Shown in pieces: positions 1-7,625 of a stretch of 41,590 nt of DNA; position 1 is the first letter of the stretch; each line of letters begins with the position of its first letter. This DNA is from Actinomycetota bacterium. Lineage in GTDB: Bacteria > Actinomycetota > Geothermincolia > Fen-727 > JAQUKT01. The DNA lies in assembly GCA_028718945.1 (NCBI GenBank), contig JAQUKT010000006.1, positions 1-41,590 on the forward strand, written 5' to 3'. The notes below the pieces were generated by a model. That model was not told the origin of the DNA. It saw nothing but the letters and a program-made list of their open reading frames with translations, and did no database searches. The position numbers were made by a program, and so were the translations under genes.

Positions 1-493
1 CGTACCACCCGTGGTTGCTTTCCAGCTCATACCTGGTCTCAAGCTCGACAAGAGGCAGGCGGTTGGGTGAGTCCCCGTATACCTTGTTGGTGGAAGTGAA
101 GATGAACACGGCCTCGGGACAGAAACGGCGAAAATTCTCCAGGGTCACCAGAGTTCCGAGGGCGTTAACCGAAAAATCCATGTAAGGATTCGAGGCTGCC
201 CAGTCGTGTGAAGGTTGTGCTGCGGCATGTATCACCAGGTCAGTGTCGTCGCCGTACCGCTCGAACACCTTTCTCATTTCTTCATCGTCACGGATATCTA
301 TGTTCTCGTGACGATATCCGGAGAGCTCCTTCTCCAGCTTTTTTCTGTTCCACTCGGTGCAGGCGTCTTCCCCGAAGAACAGCTTTCTCAGATTGTTGTC
401 GATTCCCACGACCTCATGGCCCCTGTCGCAGAAGAATCTGGCCGCCTCCGAACCTATCAGGCCTGCCGAGCCGGTAATGATTGCAGTCGGCAA
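1..493 (-). CDS. NAD-dependent sugar-nucleotide epimerase/dehydratase (CDP-paratose 2-epimerase-like), 3' part cut by window edge
   Basis: Reading the minus strand from a TTG at 493, preceded by an AAGGAAGG ribosome site, gives about 164 residues that run off the left edge. The N-terminus has the SDR dinucleotide-binding glycine motif GSAGLIGSEA, then VVGIDNN (acidic residue for the NAD ribose), HAAAQPS, and TSTNKVYGD, which carries the active-site Ser/Thr and the Tyr of the YxxxK region. The wording TSTNKVYGD is characteristic of CDP-paratose 2-epimerase/CDP-tyvelose epimerase relatives within extended SDRs. It should act on a nucleotide-activated sugar in the cytoplasm for surface polysaccharide synthesis. 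Substrate cannot be told from the fragment. The catalytic lysine and the substrate domain lie outside the window. Confidence 0.8.
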   Translation of the reverse strand, partial: MPTAIITGSAGLIGSEAARFFCDRGHEVVGIDNNLRKLFFGEDACTEWNRKKLEKELSGYRHENIDIRDDEEMRKVFERYGDDTDLVIHAAAQPSHDWAASNPYMDFSVNALGTLVTLENFRRFCPEAVFIFTSTNKVYGDSPNRLPLVELETRYELESNHGWY

Positions 494-929
494 TCAAGCC
501 TTCCTTCTCAATGTTCTGATATTGTTGACTTAGTCACATTCCGGACAATTTCAAGGTCCGCATACTCAGCACGCGTTTGTGTATTTTAACACATACACAC
601 GCCCGATGATTTTTAGCGCAACCAAAAATCGCTTCAAAACTTTACCCATGAAAGCACATGCAAAAGAAAAACTCCGCCTCGGCTCCTTGGGAGGGTCTCA
701 TTTCCTATTGACCCGGGAGGACGGCCGCTACTTATCCCACCCATATGCCATTCCGTGTAAATCGGGAAATCCTTTCCGCCAGTGAGTTAGACTACGGCTT
801 CCATTTATCAGATCCGCCATAATGCGAAAAACATGATTTTCATCTCAAAAAAAACAAACTTTTCTGTTCACCGCAGCCCTCATAAATGATAACCTATCCA
901 GCAACTCATCTGAATAGAGGGAGGTTTAG
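494..929. other. Intergenic region, nothing convincing
   Basis: This stretch separates divergent genes. It holds a small AT-rich dyad (TGTGT...ACACA near 570-590) and no convincing coding region; the short open frames here lack ribosome sites and recognisable motifs. Promoters for both flanking genes should be inside it, but I could not place them with confidence. Confidence 0.4.
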
Positions 930-1898
930 GTGAGAATCATTCCAATTATTGAAAAATTCAAGGGAACTCTCTTAGGGTGCGCCTGCGGTGATGCGCTTGG
1001 CGCGCCGGTTGAGGGAATGCCGGTAACCGTGATTCGAGAGAAATACGGAAAGATAACTGACTTCATGGACAGCCGCTTTGGTGCCGGGAAGATCACAGAT
1101 GATACCCAGATGACAGTAGCTCTTGCACAGTCGATAATCGAATTCGGAAGGTTCGAAAGGGACCATGCTGCATACAAATTCGCCAAATGGATGGAGAACT
1201 CAGACAAGGGAATAAAAGAAGCACGTGGGGCAGGGCTTGCCTGCGCAACCGCTACAAGAAGGCTCTATCAGGGAGGCGACCCCGATTCATGTGGAGTTTT
1301 TTCCGCAGGATGCGGCGCGGCAATGCGCACAAGCCCAGTTGGACTGCGGTACTTCTTCGATGCATCCCAGCTTAGAAAAGCAACCTTTCTGCAGGCGATG
1401 ATAACCCACACCGATCCTCAAGCGATTGCAGGTTCACTCGCCGTGGCATTTGCTGTCGCCTGTGGGATAAATGACCTCCACACACTCGATAGAACCGAAT
1501 TTCTCTCGAGTGTTTCCAGTTTTATCAGAGGAGCGGACGAAAAAATGGCAGAGAAGATTTCGGGTGTTTCAGACTACGTTGATTCATCTCCCGATGAAGG
1601 TTTCGGATATACAGGAAATGGCGGATATGTTTTTGAGACTGTCCCGGCTGCCATCTACGCTTTTATCAGAACTCCCTATGATTTCGAAGAGACTCTTGTC
1701 ACTGCAGTAAATGCAGGCGGTGACACGGATTCAATCGGAGCAATCGCAGGAGCAATAGCCGGAGCATTCAACGGGATCCGTGCAATTCCGGAAAGATGGA
1801 AAGAAAAAGTAGAAGGAGAGTCGTATCTTGAAGAACTTGCTGAAAAACTCTTTACGCTGACGCCGGCATATACGTTCAAGATGAGGACCCTTATCTGA
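930..1898 (+). CDS. ADP-ribosylglycohydrolase family protein (DraG-like)
   Basis: A 322-residue protein starting at GTG with the ribosome site AGAGGGAGG just upstream. It shows the family's metal-binding signatures: GCACGDALGAPVEGM near the N-terminus, TDDTQMTVAL around residues 56-65, and NAGGDTDSIGAIAGAIAGA near the C-terminus, whose Asp residues bind the paired Mg2+ ions. Family members remove ADP-ribose from proteins (DraG, arginine-linked on nitrogenase reductase) or hydrolyse related ADP-ribosyl compounds. No DraT partner or nitrogenase gene is visible nearby, so the substrate is open. It appears monocistronic and intact. Confidence 0.88.
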   Translation: MRIIPIIEKFKGTLLGCACGDALGAPVEGMPVTVIREKYGKITDFMDSRFGAGKITDDTQMTVALAQSIIEFGRFERDHAAYKFAKWMENSDKGIKEARGAGLACATATRRLYQGGDPDSCGVFSAGCGAAMRTSPVGLRYFFDASQLRKATFLQAMITHTDPQAIAGSLAVAFAVACGINDLHTLDRTEFLSSVSSFIRGADEKMAEKISGVSDYVDSSPDEGFGYTGNGGYVFETVPAAIYAFIRTPYDFEETLVTAVNAGGDTDSIGAIAGAIAGAFNGIRAIPERWKEKVEGESYLEELAEKLFTLTPAYTFKMRTLI

Positions 1899-2294
1899 CA
1901 AAACCGGGCGGGGATTTCCCATATGGGTTTCAACCTCCCGTGAGTGAGAACCAACAAGAATTAGCAGTAACTCATAGACTAACTTAGAACTCAACGCCCA
2001 TAGGTGCGTTCCCCGGCTCTTTGCAATTTTTCAAGAGGTTCTCATATAGAGTCTTTTTGAACCTCTCATAGAAAACATGGAAATAACGCTGCTTTGCGCA
2101 AGGAGACTATCGAAGAAGGGGTCTGACGTTTGATTTTGTTGTTGAAGATAAGCAGTTGCCAATAGTTTACGACAACTAAATCGAAGGTCAGACACCTCTC
2201 TTTCCTAAATCTTTCCTAAACCGAAGGAACTCATTTCCATTGGAAACCCCTAACAAAGCAACCGCGTCGCCAGCAGAACGCCGATGATTCAAAA
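1899..2294. other. Intergenic region between convergent genes, with a REP-like hairpin
   Basis: No gene is visible. The region contains the long inverted repeat at 2117-2198 described separately. The rest is low in recognisable signals. Confidence 0.5.
2117..2198. repeat. REP-like 82-nt imperfect palindrome
   Basis: The left arm AGGGGTCTGAC..TTGATTT pairs with the right arm AAATCgaaGGTCAGACaCCTCT, and an inner GTTGTTG/CGACAAC pair extends the fold. The GGTCTGACCCC-type core resembles the palindromes often found beside REP-associated Y1 transposases (TnpA-REP). No transposase is present here, so I read this as a solitary repeat or remnant between two convergent genes, where it could also stall transcription. 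Confidence 0.5.
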
Positions 2295-3200
2295 CTATTG
2301 CTGGATTGAAAGAAGCACGTCCAAAACCTCGGCCCAGCCAAGTCCCATTTTCTCCTCAGTCACAAATATATTTTCTGTCTCGTCAACAACTCGAGCAAGA
2401 TGAGGATTGCTTTCAAGTCCATTTCTCACAAGGAAAAAGGCGCCAACTACATCCGCAAACGGAAGATCCGCTTCAGCATCTCCAACAGCAACCGTTTCCT
2501 CTTTCTTTATCGTCCTATATTCCCGGTCCCTCAAAACCGCTTGCTCCTTGGATACTCCTTTCGGCACAATGTGATAGGCGCGAGTTTCCCGAGTGTCCAG
2601 GGAAGGGCTCTTCCGCGCTATGACACCGTTGTCAATGATGTCAAACTGGCTAAACCCATTCTCCTCGAGAAGTTTTTTTGCCTCCTTTACATCAACATAT
2701 CCGCGCATGAGAGGTGTGCAGTCTCGCTCTTCAGACCAGGGGGTATGCATCTCAAGTTTTCTCTGATATCTATCAAGCAAGAAATCTACAACCCCGGTTG
2801 AGATTATGTAGTCGTAAACAGAGCCAGAGGGTACCTCGAGTTCCCCTATGTTCACCAGAACATTTGCGCCGAGGTCATAGATTATCTCTGTTCCAAGTTC
2901 AGCAACATAATTCCTGCAACCCAATATTCTTGCTGTTTCCCTCAACTGCGAACGATGCCTTCCTGAAACAAGCATAATATCAACATTTCTCGAAAGGGCA
3001 TTCAAAAGCGCGAGGGCGGGTTTGATAGTGAGCCCAAAATCCGCATCACGAAAGAAACAGCCCACTGGACCAAGCATGGTTCCATCAAGATCGGAATAAA
3101 CAACCTTTACTGGCATGAGATTTTGACGAATCCACTCGATGTTATTCCTTAAACTATTTCTGCTTGCCACCCGCTCTACATATTCAAAATCCTGTCTCAT
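2295..3200 (-). CDS. HAD phosphatase, probable glucosyl-3-phosphoglycerate phosphatase (MPGP family)
   Basis: A 301-residue HAD-superfamily protein. Motif I is DLDGT (residues 38-42; catalytic Asp and acid/base Asp), motif II is LVSGRH near residue 79, a lysine lies in VPKGVSKEQA (about 214), and motif III is GDAEADLPF (240-248). The C2-type cap and the ELGTEIIYD segment fit the mannosyl/glucosyl-3-phosphoglycerate phosphatase group. Its start ATG overlaps the stop of the preceding membrane gene (ATGA), and a GpgS synthase opens the same operon, so the likely reaction is dephosphorylation of glucosyl-3-phosphoglycerate to glucosylglycerate, a compatible solute. The first 29 residues precede the usual HAD start at MPVKVVYSD; an ATG at 3116 is an alternative but has no clear ribosome site. 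Substrate rests on context. Confidence 0.8.
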   Translation of the reverse strand: MRQDFEYVERVASRNSLRNNIEWIRQNLMPVKVVYSDLDGTMLGPVGCFFRDADFGLTIKPALALLNALSRNVDIMLVSGRHRSQLRETARILGCRNYVAELGTEIIYDLGANVLVNIGELEVPSGSVYDYIISTGVVDFLLDRYQRKLEMHTPWSEERDCTPLMRGYVDVKEAKKLLEENGFSQFDIIDNGVIARKSPSLDTRETRAYHIVPKGVSKEQAVLRDREYRTIKKEETVAVGDAEADLPFADVVGAFFLVRNGLESNPHLARVVDETENIFVTEEKMGLGWAEVLDVLLSIQQ

Positions 3201-3781
3201 TCGAACTCAGTCGCCTTCTGCTTGCATTCGCGCACTCTCAAGATTCCGCCGATAAGAAAAAGAATTCCGCCAGACAGAAAAACCCAGAATCCCAATGCGA
3301 CCCCGACATCGAGACTTTCTTTCATCACGCTTTCAACAAAACTGGAAATGGATTCTCCTAAAACCGGGATGCTCCTTGCAAGACCAACAATATCCCCGAT
3401 GATCGCGTTTATCTTCTTCCAGGCTCCAATGTAGAAAACAACGTTGAAGACAAGGCAGTAAACACCAGCCGCTGATGTGAGGTAACCTCTTGTCTGGACG
3501 AACCAGATTCCGCAGATTACCGCGACAATTACCGCGACCATCGTCCATGCCCATGGGCTCTCAAAAAGACCAAAGTCTTCCGATGCAACTTTCCTCCCAA
3601 AGGCGGAAAAAGAAATGTTTATCCATGGAAGGGCAAAGATTGCCACTGAAGAAACGATTAGACCTGCAAACGCAATCCAGTCGGCAAAAATACTAAATGG
3701 ATGTGGGAAATCAGAATCGAGAGGAGCGAGGGGAGATTTTAGTAAGCCAAGAAACTTGGAACCGCTAACTCTTCCCTTCAA
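3197..3781 (-). CDS. Hypothetical four-helix membrane protein in the glucosylglycerate operon
   Basis: A 194-residue protein that I do not recognise as a family. Four hydrophobic stretches are visible: WIAFAGLIVSSVAIFALPWI, WTMVAVIVAVICGIWFV, AAGVYCLVFNVVFYIGAW, and LGFWVFLSGGILFLIGGIL at the C-terminus, with a polar loop of about 45 residues between the third and fourth. It starts at TTG inside the last codons of the synthase gene, just after AGGAGGAGAC, and its stop overlaps the phosphatase start. It is therefore translationally coupled on both sides. That placement suggests a role tied to glucosylglycerate (transport, sensing or leak control), but no sequence evidence assigns one. Confidence 0.7.
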   Translation of the reverse strand: MKGRVSGSKFLGLLKSPLAPLDSDFPHPFSIFADWIAFAGLIVSSVAIFALPWINISFSAFGRKVASEDFGLFESPWAWTMVAVIVAVICGIWFVQTRGYLTSAAGVYCLVFNVVFYIGAWKKINAIIGDIVGLARSIPVLGESISSFVESVMKESLDVGVALGFWVFLSGGILFLIGGILRVRECKQKATEFE

Positions 3782-4751
3782 GTCTCCTCCTCATGTTTCT
3801 ATATTCAGGAATCTCCATCAACGGGGGCCTCTCAATCACGTCGATTTTGACCTCTTCTATCGATGGCTCTCTCCCAGTGTAAACCATAGCGTTGTACTCA
3901 GAATGAAGAGGGCTTTCCAATTTCACTTTCCCTTCATCGCTAAGCCTCCTTAGAAAAGCTTTCATAATTCCAAATGACATCCGCCCAAGTGCTTCGATGC
4001 TCTGATTGAAATGCTCCCTCGTGTCCATATTGACCTGGGCAATGCAGTTCAGCCCAAACTTTTTGTATATATCAATGAGAAGCCCTATCTCGACTCCATA
4101 CCCGCTGAAAAATGGCACGCTCTCGAGAATCTCACGCCTACCCGCATACTCACCAGAAAGTGGCTGTACGATCCCGCAAAGCTCAGGATAGAAAAGGCTC
4201 AAAAGTGGCCTTACAACGCACTCGGTAATCCTCCCACCACCAGTCTCGTAAAGAACACCCCCCTCCCTCAACGGTCTTCTGTAGAAAGCCTTTACATATC
4301 CAATTTCGGGCTCAGAAAGAAGTGGTCCAACAAGACCGTAAACGAAACGCGAATGAAAATTTCTGATATCCGAGTCAATCCAGCAAACTATATCTCCTTC
4401 GAGAGCATAGAGGCTCTTCCACAAAGCCTCGCCTTTGCCGGAAGCCGTCGGCATACCGGGTAATATCTCATCATCGAAGATGACCCTTGCGCCTTCACGA
4501 CGTGCAATCTCGACGGTACTATCAGAACTGCGAGAATCCACAATCGCAAGTTCATCAACAAGCGGAACTTTCTCGATCAGCACTTCCCGAATAGCCGCAA
4601 GAATCTGACCGACGGTCTCCTCCTCGTTAAGAGTTGGGAGACAAACACTTATCCTCAAGCCCTGTCTTTCCTTTTCCCTCAAAAGATCCTGAAAGCACTC
4701 GAAATCCTCGTGTTTGAACGTTCTTTTCCTGAGCCAGTTTTCCCCTTCTAT
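3765..4751 (-). CDS. gpgS: Glucosyl-3-phosphoglycerate synthase (GT81)
   Basis: Transfers glucose from an NDP-glucose to 3-phosphoglycerate. Visible motifs are ISVCLPTLNEEETVG (nucleotide-binding start of the GT-A fold), VDSRSSDST, SGKGEALWKSL, the metal-binding WIDSDI, YVKAFYRRP, GGGRITE and SGYGVEIGLL, which together match actinobacterial and Persephonella-type GpgS closely. From the first standard start (TTG at 4682) the protein has 305 residues. The reading frame stays open upstream and encodes NWLRKRTFKHEDF, which resembles the normal N-terminus of this family. The only candidate initiation codon there is ATA at 4751, six bases after GAGGAG, giving 328 residues. First gene of a coupled three-gene operon. 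Confidence 0.87.
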   Translation of the reverse strand: MEGENWLRKRTFKHEDFECFQDLLREKERQGLRISVCLPTLNEEETVGQILAAIREVLIEKVPLVDELAIVDSRSSDSTVEIARREGARVIFDDEILPGMPTASGKGEALWKSLYALEGDIVCWIDSDIRNFHSRFVYGLVGPLLSEPEIGYVKAFYRRPLREGGVLYETGGGRITECVVRPLLSLFYPELCGIVQPLSGEYAGRREILESVPFFSGYGVEIGLLIDIYKKFGLNCIAQVNMDTREHFNQSIEALGRMSFGIMKAFLRRLSDEGKVKLESPLHSEYNAMVYTGREPSIEEVKIDVIERPPLMEIPEYRNMRRRLEGKS

Positions 4752-4888
4752 TTCAAACTCCTCTCAAACCTACGCCACGCCCTTATTCTACATAGAAAAC
4801 CATGTTGACTGCCAACAGACATTCTCAACAGCATGCCAAGCGGCATCACGAATCCATCTTTCACGGGAAGGTTTACAGCAAAATGTGT

Positions 4889-4950
4889 CATTGCAAGACC
4901 TGACCCCATTAGCCATTAGCCACATTGCAAGACCTGGCCCCATTAGCCAT
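4889..4950. repeat. Two tandem copies of a REP-associated short repeat
   Basis: CATTGCAAGACCTGACCCCA at 4889 and CATTGCAAGACCTGGCCCCA at 4923, each followed by TTAGCCA, lie 34 bases apart with one difference over 27 bases. The GACCTGACCCCAT core is the type of sequence seen next to REP-associated transposases. No transposase is present. Confidence 0.55.
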
Positions 4951-4953
4951 AAT
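4925..4953 (+). promoter_or_regulatory. Candidate promoter of the ECF sigma gene
   Basis: TTGCAA (4925-4930) and CATAAT (4948-4953) are separated by 17 bases. The predicted start of transcription falls at about 4960, practically on the ATG at 4961, and no ribosome site precedes that ATG, so the mRNA may be leaderless. The -35 box lies inside the second REP-like repeat copy. Confidence 0.45.
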
Positions 4954-4960
4954 CTAAATA

Positions 4961-5524
4961 ATGGAACCCAACAAAGAACTGGTTGAAAAGGCAAAAAGTG
5001 GTGATGAGGAGGCATTTAGTCTCCTCTTTGAGCAGTACAAAGATAGAATCTATTCGCTCTGTTTGAGAATGACCGGCAACCGCGAGGACGCCGGCGATAT
5101 GTGTCAGGAAACATTCATCAAAGCTTTCAAGAGCATAGAAAAATTCCGGAGTCATTCGAGTTTCTCAACCTGGATTTATAGAATCGCGATAAATCATACA
5201 AAAGATTTCATCCGCTCGAAAGCAAGAAAAAGAGGTTCGCCAGTGCATGCTTTATCGGAATCACGCTTGTTGATAGATGAGGCAAATATTAGCCCTCAGG
5301 AGCATGCATTGAAAACAGAAAGAGTCAAGATTGTTCAGCAAGCGCTTCTCGAACTTCCAGAAAACATGAGGACCCCACTCATTCTATTTGAAATCGAAAA
5401 TCTCGAATACCGCGAGATCTCGCGAATCCTTCGCCTGCCCGTGGGAACCGTTAAATCGAGAATATTCAGGGCAAAGATTGCCCTTGGCGAAATACTCGAG
5501 CCATTGAGGGAACATCTCGAATAA
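4961..5524 (+). CDS. ECF RNA polymerase sigma factor (sigma-24/RpoE type)
   Basis: A 187-residue sigma factor with region 2 (FEQYKDRIYSLCLRMTGN, then DMCQETFIKAFKSIEKF and FSTWIYRIAINHTKDFIR) and region 4 (LPENMRTPLILFEIENLEY followed by the helix-turn-helix EISRILRLPVGTVKSRIFRA). It has the two-domain ECF architecture without regions 1 or 3. The next gene, 30 bases downstream, encodes a zinc-containing membrane anti-sigma factor, so activity is probably held off at the membrane until a stress signal. There is no Shine-Dalgarno sequence before the ATG, unlike most neighbours. Confidence 0.95.
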   Translation: MEPNKELVEKAKSGDEEAFSLLFEQYKDRIYSLCLRMTGNREDAGDMCQETFIKAFKSIEKFRSHSSFSTWIYRIAINHTKDFIRSKARKRGSPVHALSESRLLIDEANISPQEHALKTERVKIVQQALLELPENMRTPLILFEIENLEYREISRILRLPVGTVKSRIFRAKIALGEILEPLREHLE

Positions 5525-5554
5525 GAAAAGCGTCTAAGCATAAAAGGAGATGCC

Positions 5555-6484
5555 ATGAATTGCAGAAAAGCAAGAAGGCTCCTCGTTGATTTCGAGAAAA
5601 AGAAACTCAAGGGCAAGACAGAGGATGACTTGCTCTTGCACATAAAAGATTGCCAGCGTTGTATGTCACTATGCCGCAAGTTAGAAACCTCGAGTCTGGC
5701 GCTATCGGAAGTGACAAGTGAAAAAATCCCCGAAGGAACTGCCGCGAATATCCTCGAGGCAATTCAAGAAAGAAAAGGAAACGAAACCCGTGAGAAACAC
5801 AAAAGACCTTTCCTCTCTTTGAAAAACCTGACAACAGCCGGCGCGGTCGCGATTCTGGTCGCAGTAGCGATCGTAGCAGGCATCAGCCTCATGGAAAAGC
5901 CAGCAGAAAAGGCATCCTTTTCAACTCAAGAAGAAAAAAGCACAAAACAGGGGAAAGTTCCATCCAAATATGCTGAAGAAGAGGCGCCGCGTTCGCACGA
6001 CTTTGTTTCAACTCCGGGTTCTACCGAAAAGATTTTCGAGCCTCTTGTGAAAATAACCGACAATAACTATAACAAAGACACACTTCGTGAGTTTTTCGAT
6101 AAGTCGGCATTAAGGAAAGAAATTGCCAAGAGATTCACAGTCGCATCTGCAATAACACTGAGAGCAAACTTCGAGCAGGAAATCATCGACAAATTCCTCG
6201 ATATTCAAAGTGAAGGAAACCCGAAAGACATCGCATCACAGGCTGCCCTAACTCAGGTCATCATGTCTTATCTGATATCAGGAGAGCCCGTCCAGTTACC
6301 AGTATATCTCGAGTATGCAAAATTCAATGGGGAAAATGCGGTTATCATTGGCCTTGCAGGGCCACGTTTCGGCTCTAAATCGAATAGACTCAAGCGCTTT
6401 GATGTCTGGGTTCTGGCACCGCAACGTTTCCTGACAAACCGGGATTCGAGTATCATGTTTTTCCTTCAATTCATCGAAAAATAA
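5555..6484 (+). CDS. Membrane-anchored zinc anti-sigma factor
   Basis: A 309-residue protein whose cytoplasmic N-terminus carries the ZAS motif H29-x3-C33-x2-C36 (HIKDCQRC), followed by one transmembrane segment at about residues 94-113 (AGAVAILVAVAIVAGISL) and an extracytoplasmic part of about 190 residues with a Lys/Glu/Ser-rich linker. The ZAS domain should bind the ECF sigma encoded just upstream. The outer domain, containing FDVWVLAPQRFLTN near the end, is not one I recognise and could be the signal sensor. Start ATG follows AAAAGGAGATGCC. Confidence 0.85.
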   Translation: MNCRKARRLLVDFEKKKLKGKTEDDLLLHIKDCQRCMSLCRKLETSSLALSEVTSEKIPEGTAANILEAIQERKGNETREKHKRPFLSLKNLTTAGAVAILVAVAIVAGISLMEKPAEKASFSTQEEKSTKQGKVPSKYAEEEAPRSHDFVSTPGSTEKIFEPLVKITDNNYNKDTLREFFDKSALRKEIAKRFTVASAITLRANFEQEIIDKFLDIQSEGNPKDIASQAALTQVIMSYLISGEPVQLPVYLEYAKFNGENAVIIGLAGPRFGSKSNRLKRFDVWVLAPQRFLTNRDSSIMFFLQFIEK

Positions 6485-6530
6485 TGGGAAGAATCTATGC
6501 TATCTACACAAAACAGCCCGCAATCCGAAA

Positions 6531-7190
6531 CTAACCAACAGCATCTCCGGGCACTTTTCTCTTGATCCAGGAAATCCAGCTTGCAATGCCATCCCCTGTT
6601 CTGCAAGAAAGCTCAAATATCTCTACGTCCGGATTCATTTTCATCACCACTGATTTCATTTTTGCCATATCAAAATCTGTATTCGGCAAGAGGTCGGTTT
6701 TGTTCACAATCAGAACATCGCTCTCGGTGAACATCAGGGGATACTTGAGCGGTTTATCATCCCCTTCAGCCACGGAAAGGATCATTACTCTCAAATCCTC
6801 GCCAAGCTTGAACTCTGCGGGGCAAACGAGATTCCCGACATTCTCGATGATGATGAAATCAATTGTATCGAGATTCATCTTTTGGAGTGCCGTGTTTACT
6901 TGCTTCGCTTCGAGATGACAGGAACCGCCTGTATTTATCTGGATTGCGCCCGCCCCGGTCCTGGCAATCCTTTCAGAATCTATCTTTCCGGTTATGTCCC
7001 CTTCTATTACGGCAATCCTCGAGTTTTCTGGTAAACCTTCAAGCGTGCGAAGAATAAATGAGGTTTTACCGGCACCCGGACCCGACATGAGGTTCATCAT
7101 GAAGATTCCCTTTTCGCCGAGAAGTTTCCTATTCTCTCCAGCAATTATTTCATTTGCATCGAACACTCCCTCGAGTACTTCGACTTCCAT
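6531..7190 (-). CDS. hypB: Hydrogenase/urease nickel incorporation GTPase HypB
   Basis: A 219-residue SIMIBI-class GTPase. P-loop GPGAGKTS at residues 37-44, then EGDITGKIDSERI, GSCHLEAKQV and IENVGNLVCPAEF, whose Cys/His residues form the metal site at the dimer interface, and NKTDLLP for guanine specificity. HypB drives nickel delivery into [NiFe]-hydrogenase precursors together with HypA, encoded just upstream with an 8-base gap. The N-terminus lacks both a His-rich nickel-storage stretch and a CxxCGC motif. Ribosome site AGGAGGAG precedes ATG. No hydrogenase structural gene or hypCDEF is in the window. Confidence 0.95.
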   Translation of the reverse strand: MEVEVLEGVFDANEIIAGENRKLLGEKGIFMMNLMSGPGAGKTSFILRTLEGLPENSRIAVIEGDITGKIDSERIARTGAGAIQINTGGSCHLEAKQVNTALQKMNLDTIDFIIIENVGNLVCPAEFKLGEDLRVMILSVAEGDDKPLKYPLMFTESDVLIVNKTDLLPNTDFDMAKMKSVVMKMNPDVEIFELSCRTGDGIASWISWIKRKVPGDAVG

Positions 7191-7198
7191 CTCTCCTC

Positions 7199-7540
7199 CT
7201 ACTCGATCTCTATTGACTCAACCCTGAATTCCCTGCCAGAAACTATTTCAGTTTCAAGAGAGCCACAATCGGGGCAGGTGAAATCATATTCGATGACTTT
7301 GAATTCTTTTCCGCAAACCGAACACCTCGCAATGAGAGGTTTTCGCTCAAAGTTCAACTCGGCACCCTGGGCAATGGTTCCTTTGCTCAAGATTTCAAAA
7401 TAGAACTTCACCGGTTCTTCCATTATCGTGCTCATCTCACCAAGGACGAGATTTATGCTCGTAACTTTCTCTGCCCTGTTTCCTTCTGCATGCTTGAGTA
7501 CTACCCCAACCATACTCTCAACAACCGAAAGCTCGTGCAA
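7199..7540 (-). CDS. hypA: Hydrogenase nickel-insertion protein HypA
   Basis: A 113-residue protein with the invariant MHEL start (His2 and Glu3 take part in Ni2+ binding) and a structural zinc site C73-x2-C76...C89-x2-C92 (CSVCGKEF and CPDCGS). Starts at TTG. It presents nickel to hydrogenase precursors in cooperation with HypB, which follows directly in the same direction. Confidence 0.94.
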   Translation of the reverse strand: MHELSVVESMVGVVLKHAEGNRAEKVTSINLVLGEMSTIMEEPVKFYFEILSKGTIAQGAELNFERKPLIARCSVCGKEFKVIEYDFTCPDCGSLETEIVSGREFRVESIEIE

Positions 7541-7625
7541 TAATAACCACGCTCCACAAGATCAGATTCGCTTTTCAGCAATCACAAAGAACACAGGTAG
7601 AAATCATGACTCACGTTTGTTTTCT

